Shown here piece by piece: positions 29,502 to 33,965 of a stretch of 33,965 nucleotides of DNA; positions within the stretch are counted from its first letter, which is position 1, and each line of letters begins with the position of its first letter. The position numbers were made by a program, and so were the translations under genes. The stretch comes from Rhodocyclaceae bacterium (lineage in GTDB: Bacteria > Pseudomonadota > Gammaproteobacteria > Burkholderiales > Rhodocyclaceae): NCBI GenBank assembly GCA_008080565.1, contig VIKE01000059.1:1-33965 (forward strand), given 5' to 3'. The notes beneath the pieces are model-generated. The model was not told where the DNA came from and did no database searches. It saw only the letters and a program-made list of their open reading frames with translations.

Positions 29502-31247
29502 AACCATATCGCCAGCCAGGGCAAGGCCGAAATGGTCAGCGCGCCGATGAACATGGCGAACACCGCCGGCAATACGGCAGCAGCAACGTAGCGGATCGGC
29601 TTGCCGAACATCGCCGAGGCGAAATAGATGTTCATACCGGCCGGCGGGCAGAGAAAGCCCATCTCGATATTGGCCAGGAAAATCACGCCAAAGTGCACCG
29701 GATCGACGCCGTAGGCGATGGCTACGGGCAGGAGCAGCGGGACGAGGACGACGATGGCCGCGTAGATTTCCATCAAGGCCCCGGCCAGTAGCAGGAACAG
29801 ATTGAGGGCAATGAGGAAGGCGAACTTGTTGGGCAGCACCGACTGCACCCAGTCGATGGCCTGGTCGGGAATGCCGGCATCGACGAGGTAGTTGGTCAGG
29901 CCGAGCGCCCAGCGTCGTCCGGAAATGCGGCCAATCGAGTTCGCGATGCGCGATGGACTGCGTGAGCAGCGCATACATCGCCGTCAGCGCGGCGCTCTCG
30001 GTCGGCGTCGCGATGCCGCTGACCAGTGAGCCGATGGCGACGACCGGCGCCAACAGCTCCCATTTGGCGACCCACAACGCGCTGCCCAGACTTTTCGATT
30101 TTGGCTCTTTTTCCCGGTTGACCGTAGCAATGCCTCCCCGCCGCAAATAACCACCAACCAGCAACAGGCAGGCGACCATGAGCACCGCCGGCAGCACGCC
30201 GGCGAGGAACATGGTGTTGATCGGCACGCGGGCGATGATGGCGTACATGATCAGCGGCACCGACGGCGCCAGCAGCACGCCGAGGGCGCTGGCGCTGGTC
30301 ACCAGACTGATGCCGCGCTGTTCGGGAAAGCCGGCCTTGGTGAGCAGCGGCAGCAGCAGGCCGCCGAGGGCCAGGATGGTGACACCACTGCCGCCGGTGA
30401 AGGCGGTAAAGAAGGAACAAAGCACCGCCGCGGCTATCGCCGTGCCGGCCACACCACTGCCGAAAGCGGCCGTGAACACCTCGCCGAGCCGAGCCGCCGC
30501 GCCAGTCCGGGCAAACAGCAAGCCGGCCAGCGTGAACAAGGGCAACGCCGGCAGCGAAGGATTGACGGTAATCTGGTAGTGACTGAGCGGCACCGAGGCG
30601 AGCGGCTGGCCTTCGCTCCAGAACAGCGCCAGGGCCAGCCCGCCGAGGACGGCGAAGATCGGTGCGCCGCAGAAGAGGATCAGCGTCAGCCAGAGAGCGA
30701 AGGGCCAGACGGGCAGCGTACTGCCGTCGAAATGCTGGGCGAAGACGTAGCCGGCGGCCGGCAGGGCCAGCGCCAGCACGATGCGGCCGGCCAGGTTGGG
30801 CGTGATGCGCGAGGCGAGCTTGAGGCCAAGCAACGCGAAGCCGAGCGGCATGGCGATTTCGAACATCCAGCCGGCGATGCCGTAGGCGATGTCGCGCGGC
30901 ATTTCCATTTCAGTGGCGACGAAAGTCCAACTCGCTTGCGCCAGCATGCCGCAGAGCACGGCCGCGCTGGCCTTGCCGAAAACCACTGCGCTATTGCGAA
31001 CGAGCGGATTGGCCGAGGCGGTAAAGCCGGCGCCGAGTGCGCTCAGGTGCAGGCCGCGTTCGGCGAGCAGGGCCCCGAACATGGCGAGCAGCAGGCCGCA
31101 GTGCTGGACGAGCACCGGTGCATTATCGATGCCCGAACCGAACAACGGGCGCAGGACAATTTCAAGCAGCGGCACGAGCAGCATGACAAGCAGCGCGCCG
31201 CCAGCAATCAGCGCATCGAATTCACCGAGACGGCGCCAGGGATTCAT
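29474..31247 (-). pseudogene. TRAP transporter fused permease DctQM, broken by an internal deletion and frameshift
   Basis: The first frame begins at ATG 31247 (GTG at 31259 is possible) and reads a DctQ-like small permease, then a DctM-like large permease (GSGVTILALGGLLLPLLTKA, APSVPLIMYAIIARVPINTM, ATPTESAALTAMYALLTQSI). After HFRTTL near 29912 the frame is lost. The family continues in another minus frame with ALGLTNYLVDAGIPDQAIDW to the stop at 29474. About 17-20 residues of the family (an ECG-GGVLLILG-like segment) seem missing between them. Residues about 375-386 (TVNREKEPKSKS) come from copy 6 of the dispersed repeat. It probably fails to make an intact transporter, unless the sequence is wrong. 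Confidence 0.75.
30097..30128 (-). repeat. Dispersed TVNRK-type repeat, copy 6 (inside the TRAP permease gene)
   Basis: On the minus strand: GCTACGGTCAACCGG, then GAAAAAGAGCC, then AAAATCG. It is translated as Thr-Val-Asn-Arg-Glu-Lys-Glu-Pro-Lys-Ser-Lys-Ser in a cytoplasmic loop between RRGGIA and LGSALWVAKWE, where other DctM proteins show length variation. Confidence 0.8.
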
Positions 31248-31284
31248 GAATTTTTTCACTCAAGCAGACCGCCTCGCGGCCACC

Positions 31285-32286
31285 CTACTTCTTGCCAGCG
31301 CGGAAGGCCTTGAGCAGCCCGACAGCTTCGTCAAACTGCTCGGCCGGCACCAGCTTGCCGCGGATACGCGGGTAGAGCCCGTCGGCCAGCGCATTCCATT
31401 CCTTCATCTGCTCGGCATTGGGCTTGTTGACGGTGAGACCGCGCTTTTTCATCGCCTCGACCGCCTCGTCGACCTCCTGCCGGGCCTTGGCACGCAGTTG
31501 AACGCCGGCCTTGGCGCCGGCTTCGCGGACGATGACCTGGCCTTCCGGCGTCAGTTCGTCCCAAGCCTTTTTGGTGATGATCAGGGCGCCGACAATTGGC
31601 GACCAGTTCATGTCCAGCATGTTGTTGGCCGTCGTGTAGATCTGCGTCGCCAGCGCAAAATACGGCGTCGACGGTACGGCGTTGATCATGCCGGTCTGGA
31701 TGGCCGGCAGGATATCGGCCGTTTCCAGCGGCACCGGCGTGTAGCCGAGGTTCTTCATGATTTCCTGCTGGTCGGCCTCGGCGCCCCAGGCGAAGAACTT
31801 CATGCCCTTGAAATCATTCGGCGCGAAGGCCGGCGTCTTGCTGAAAAAACGCACCCAGCCGGCGTCGCCCCAGGCGAGCACGACAAAGCCCTTGTCGAGA
31901 AATTTCTTTTCCATCGCCGGGCGCATCTTCTCGCGCACGTAATCGACCTCTTCCCAGCTCTTGAACATCATCGGCATGTTCTGCAACGCGGCAATCGACG
32001 GCTCGATCTCGCGCAGCCCGACCACCGAGAGCAGGCCGCCCTGCAACTGGCCGATGCGCATGCGGCGCACCATGTCCGTCTCTCCCCCCTGGCTGCCATC
32101 CGGATAAACGAGATACTTGCCTTGGCCGCCCTGCGCCGTGCGCCAGGCTTCGCCGAGCTCCATGAGCTGGCGGTGGTAGAGCGAATTCTTCGAAGCCAGC
32201 GTGCCGATGCGCAACTGCTTGTCGGCAGCAAAGGCGTTCAGGGCAAGCACGGTGCCGAGCAGGAGCGCAGCCAGTCTGGTTTTCAT
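31285..32286 (-). CDS. dctP: TRAP transporter substrate-binding protein, DctP family
   Basis: This 333-residue periplasmic binding protein has a signal peptide (MKTRLAALLLGTVLALNAFA, cleavage after AFA). The mature part shows the DctP fold: LRIGTLASKNSLYHRQLMEL, DMVRRMRIGQLQGGLLSVVG, the MKFFAWGAEADQQEIMKNLG segment, ILPAIQTGMINAVPSTPYFA with the conserved helix, and a C-terminal helix with MKEWNALADGLYPRIRG. It captures an organic substrate and hands it to DctQM. It is co-transcribed with tatT (24 bases upstream) and precedes the permease gene. The substrate is unknown; TatT-associated systems have been linked to hydrophobic ligands. Confidence 0.92.
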   Translation of the reverse strand: MKTRLAALLLGTVLALNAFAADKQLRIGTLASKNSLYHRQLMELGEAWRTAQGGQGKYLVYPDGSQGGETDMVRRMRIGQLQGGLLSVVGLREIEPSIAALQNMPMMFKSWEEVDYVREKMRPAMEKKFLDKGFVVLAWGDAGWVRFFSKTPAFAPNDFKGMKFFAWGAEADQQEIMKNLGYTPVPLETADILPAIQTGMINAVPSTPYFALATQIYTTANNMLDMNWSPIVGALIITKKAWDELTPEGQVIVREAGAKAGVQLRAKARQEVDEAVEAMKKRGLTVNKPNAEQMKEWNALADGLYPRIRGKLVPAEQFDEAVGLLKAFRAGKK

Positions 32287-32310
32287 TGTTCTCTCCGGGG
32301 ATTCGCTTGT

Positions 32311-33213
32311 TCAGAACAGGTCAGGCGCCTGTTCCAGCAGCCATGCCGCACGCCGGCGCATGACTTCGTTTTGCAGCGCCTGCGGGCTGTCCGGCGCATC
32401 CTTGATAGCCACGGCCTGCTTGAGCAGGCTCTCGAACAGCGCCCGGTCGCCGGCCGGCTGGGCGTAGCCCTCGGCCTTGCCGACCAGCGCGCCGGCACTG
32501 TTACCACCGCCCTGGGCTATCGCCTGGTCGTACCAGACCAGCGCCTGCGCTTGGCTGCCGCCTGGCCGGGAAGCCTCGAAAGTCGCCAGCAATCCGGTCA
32601 ACGCGCCCAGCCCCCAGGCCGGATCAGCCTGCCAGGCGAGTTGCGTCAGGCGCACGGCCTGCGGCAGATCGGCGACCACATCCGGATCATCCTTGGACAG
32701 CGAAATCCAGCCGCCCCACGAGGCTGCGGCCCAGTAAGCGAGGCCGACCTGGGCCGGCGCCAGCTTCGGCCAGTCGGTCGCCAGCGGGGCGTTGAGAGCG
32801 CGGGCAAAACCCGGACTTTCCTTTTCCAGTGCCGTCATCGCATGCTGGTGCGCCCGGCGATAGAGCTGTGCTGCGCGGCGGCGCAGTCGTTCGGCCGCCT
32901 TGGCATCCTTGGCCTCGATGCGGTCAGCCTCGAAAGCGACGAAGGCGTAGGCGTACTGCGTGAAGCCGCCGGCCACCGACTCGGCCAGTCCGTGATGGCC
33001 GGGATCGCTGCGCAGCACGGATTCAGATAATTTCAGGTAGAAGGCGCTCGCCTCGCGGGCCAGATCGAGATCGTTTTCGCTGGCTTGCCCCTGCGCCGCC
33101 AGTTCGTCGGCAATGCTGCCGACCACCAACTGACGCGGCGAGCAGGCGGTCAGCAAGACGCTGACAAGTAGCGCAACGAGGGCCGAAAAGGTGCTGCGCC
33201 GGAGCAAGGGCAA
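32311..33213 (-). CDS. tatT: TRAP-associated TatT-type lipoprotein
   Basis: This 300-residue lipoprotein has a signal peptide (LLRRSTFSALVALLVSVLLT) and lipobox with the Cys in LTAC near residue 24. The rest is helical and TPR-like, as in Treponema TatT, which forms rings with DctP-type binding proteins. Segments include YAYAFVAFEADRIEAKDAKA, RRRAAQLYRRAHQHAMTALE, LAYWAAASWGGWISLSKDDP and ALVWYDQAIAQGGGNSAGAL. The only start in frame is TTG at 33213; the next upstream in-frame triplet of note is a stop at 33249-33251. It heads the tatT-dctP-dctQM operon. The role in ligand transfer is inferred from homologues. Confidence 0.85.
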   Translation of the reverse strand: MPLLRRSTFSALVALLVSVLLTACSPRQLVVGSIADELAAQGQASENDLDLAREASAFYLKLSESVLRSDPGHHGLAESVAGGFTQYAYAFVAFEADRIEAKDAKAAERLRRRAAQLYRRAHQHAMTALEKESPGFARALNAPLATDWPKLAPAQVGLAYWAAASWGGWISLSKDDPDVVADLPQAVRLTQLAWQADPAWGLGALTGLLATFEASRPGGSQAQALVWYDQAIAQGGGNSAGALVGKAEGYAQPAGDRALFESLLKQAVAIKDAPDSPQALQNEVMRRRAAWLLEQAPDLF

Positions 33214-33357
33214 TTGAATTCCGCTGGGTTCGATGGGGTGCCCTGCACACTAGCCAGCCGATGTTACATGGGGATGACAGGGAGCCGATGCGACAATCCG
33301 GCGCCGCCCGCCAACTGGCACTAAAATGACTGCCTGTCCTCAATCCGTGATGTCGCC

Positions 33358-33846
33358 ATGACCTACGCCGCCCCCCGCTTCGAAGCCAAAATCTGCCCGC
33401 CCGACCAGCTCGCCATCCGCGCCGCCCAACTCGCCCGCCCGCTGGTCTTCACCAACGGCTGCTTCGACATCCTGCACCGCGGCCACGTCACATATCTGGC
33501 ACAGGCTGCGGCGCTTGGGACAAGCATGGTCGTCGCGCTCAATACCGATGCTTCAGTCAAACGCCTGGGCAAGGGGGATGACCGGCCGGTCAATGCGCTC
33601 GAAGATCGGCTGGCGGTGATGGCTGCGCTGGAATGCGTTGCACTGGTGACGTGGTTCGACGAAGACACGCCGCTGCAGCGCATCCTCGAATGCCGGCCGG
33701 ACATTCTGGTCAAGGGTGGCGACTGGCCGGTGGACAAGATTGTTGGCTGCGGCGAAGTGCGGGGCTGGGGGGGAACGGTGCACTCCATACCCTTCATTCA
33801 CCAGAAATCCACCACGGCATTGCTGGAGAAGATTCGGCGGCTTTGA
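33358..33846 (+). CDS. hldE2: D-glycero-beta-D-manno-heptose 1-phosphate adenylyltransferase
   Basis: This 162-residue nucleotidyltransferase makes ADP-heptose precursor for LPS inner core. The motif FTNGCFDILHRGHVTYLAQA carries the HxGH nucleotide-binding site, and NTDASVKRLGKGDDRPVNAL with FDEDTPLQRILECRPDILVK is the RfaE domain-2 pattern. It is the stand-alone C-terminal half of E. coli HldE (also called RfaE2), so the kinase domain should be a separate gene elsewhere. The start at 33358 is the first in-frame ATG and fits the family. Together with a possible GmhA-type isomerase at 26038 it supports an LPS-containing organism. Confidence 0.94.
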   Translation: MTYAAPRFEAKICPPDQLAIRAAQLARPLVFTNGCFDILHRGHVTYLAQAAALGTSMVVALNTDASVKRLGKGDDRPVNALEDRLAVMAALECVALVTWFDEDTPLQRILECRPDILVKGGDWPVDKIVGCGEVRGWGGTVHSIPFIHQKSTTALLEKIRRL

Positions 33847-33919
33847 TTGGCCGCCGGGAGGGCTGGCAACCGCTGGCTTTCGTGCCTGACGTGCGGGCGT
33901 ACTTTCTGGCTTGGGGTTC

Positions 33920-33965
33920 CGCCCTTGCGGGGCGTCTCACTTTTTCTTGCTTCGCCAAGAAAAAG
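33920..33965 (+). repeat. Inverted-repeat cluster at the window end
   Basis: CGCCC-ttgcg-GGGCG (33920-33934) is followed by a perfect 10-bp inverted repeat, CTTTTTCTTG (33940-33949) with CAAGAAAAAG (33956-33965), loop CTTCGC. The element may extend past the window. Similar CTTTCTTTTGCTTCGCC-type repeats are common between genes of beta- and gammaproteobacteria, so this may be one of them. The rest of 33847-33919 holds no gene that I can see. Confidence 0.6.

Noticed and set aside
30889..33030. 713-codon plus-strand open frame opposite the TRAP genes
   Set aside because: The minus strand encodes DctQM, DctP and TatT with signal peptides. The plus frame is a shadow with no recognisable domain and spans three genes.

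Overview
This window looks like chromosome from a Gram-negative betaproteobacterium, most likely in or near the Rhodocyclales (Dechloromonas/Azonexus-like). That placement is inferred from the protein sequences, the GC-rich coding and the gene order, because no database search was possible. Most of the DNA is ordinary housekeeping sequence and it is densely coding on both strands. There is no prophage, integron, CRISPR array or classical insertion sequence.

Layout. 1-2362: end of a glutaryl-CoA dehydrogenase gene, ogt overlapping xerD, a small Cys protein and a YbaK-type deacylase. 2391-5636: a ZIP metal permease, folB, plsY, tpx with a small ORF in front of it, a decayed cupin gene and a Cys/Lys-rich mini-ORF. 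5644-11333: tsaD divergent from the macromolecular-synthesis cluster rpsU-yqeY-dnaG-rpoD, closed by a CAU-anticodon tRNA. 11467-13855: a small HTH-like gene, then a leftward four-gene run (COG4315 lipoprotein, ECF sigma factor, anti-sigma factor, arfB). 13908-16405: a broken methyltransferase gene, an NTF2-like protein and the RNase P RNA. 16605-20964: an ankyrin protein, lrp divergent from leuA, a transglutaminase-like protein and infA. 20961-24416: DUF3025 protein, lipoprotein and pyrC leftward, then a cyclase-like/FHA protein. 24441-27287: rsmI divergent from yraN-HIRAN-diaA-dolP, the same neighbourhood as yraL-yraN-diaA-dolP of E. coli. 27380-29459: a small membrane protein plus a two-RCK potassium channel. 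29474-33213: a TRAP transporter (tatT-dctP-dctQM) with a broken permease gene. 33358-33846: heptose-1-phosphate adenylyltransferase.

Two things stand out. First, a dispersed repeat of about 35 bp, with core ACGGTC(A/G)ACCGG followed by an A-run and a GGCCAAAATT-like end, occurs six times. Three copies lie inside reading frames, always in the same phase, and add a Thr-Val-(Asn/Asp)-Arg-(Lys/Glu) peptide to three unrelated proteins. This resembles a protein-invading mini-element.

Second, several genes lack a compact internal block. RpoD lacks exactly 21 highly conserved residues covering sigma regions 2.4-3.0. The methyltransferase and the TRAP permease each lose roughly 50-65 nt and their frame. 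A cupin remnant lost its middle and also carries a nonsense codon. The rpoD loss should be lethal, so an assembly or sequencing artefact must be considered alongside real deletions.
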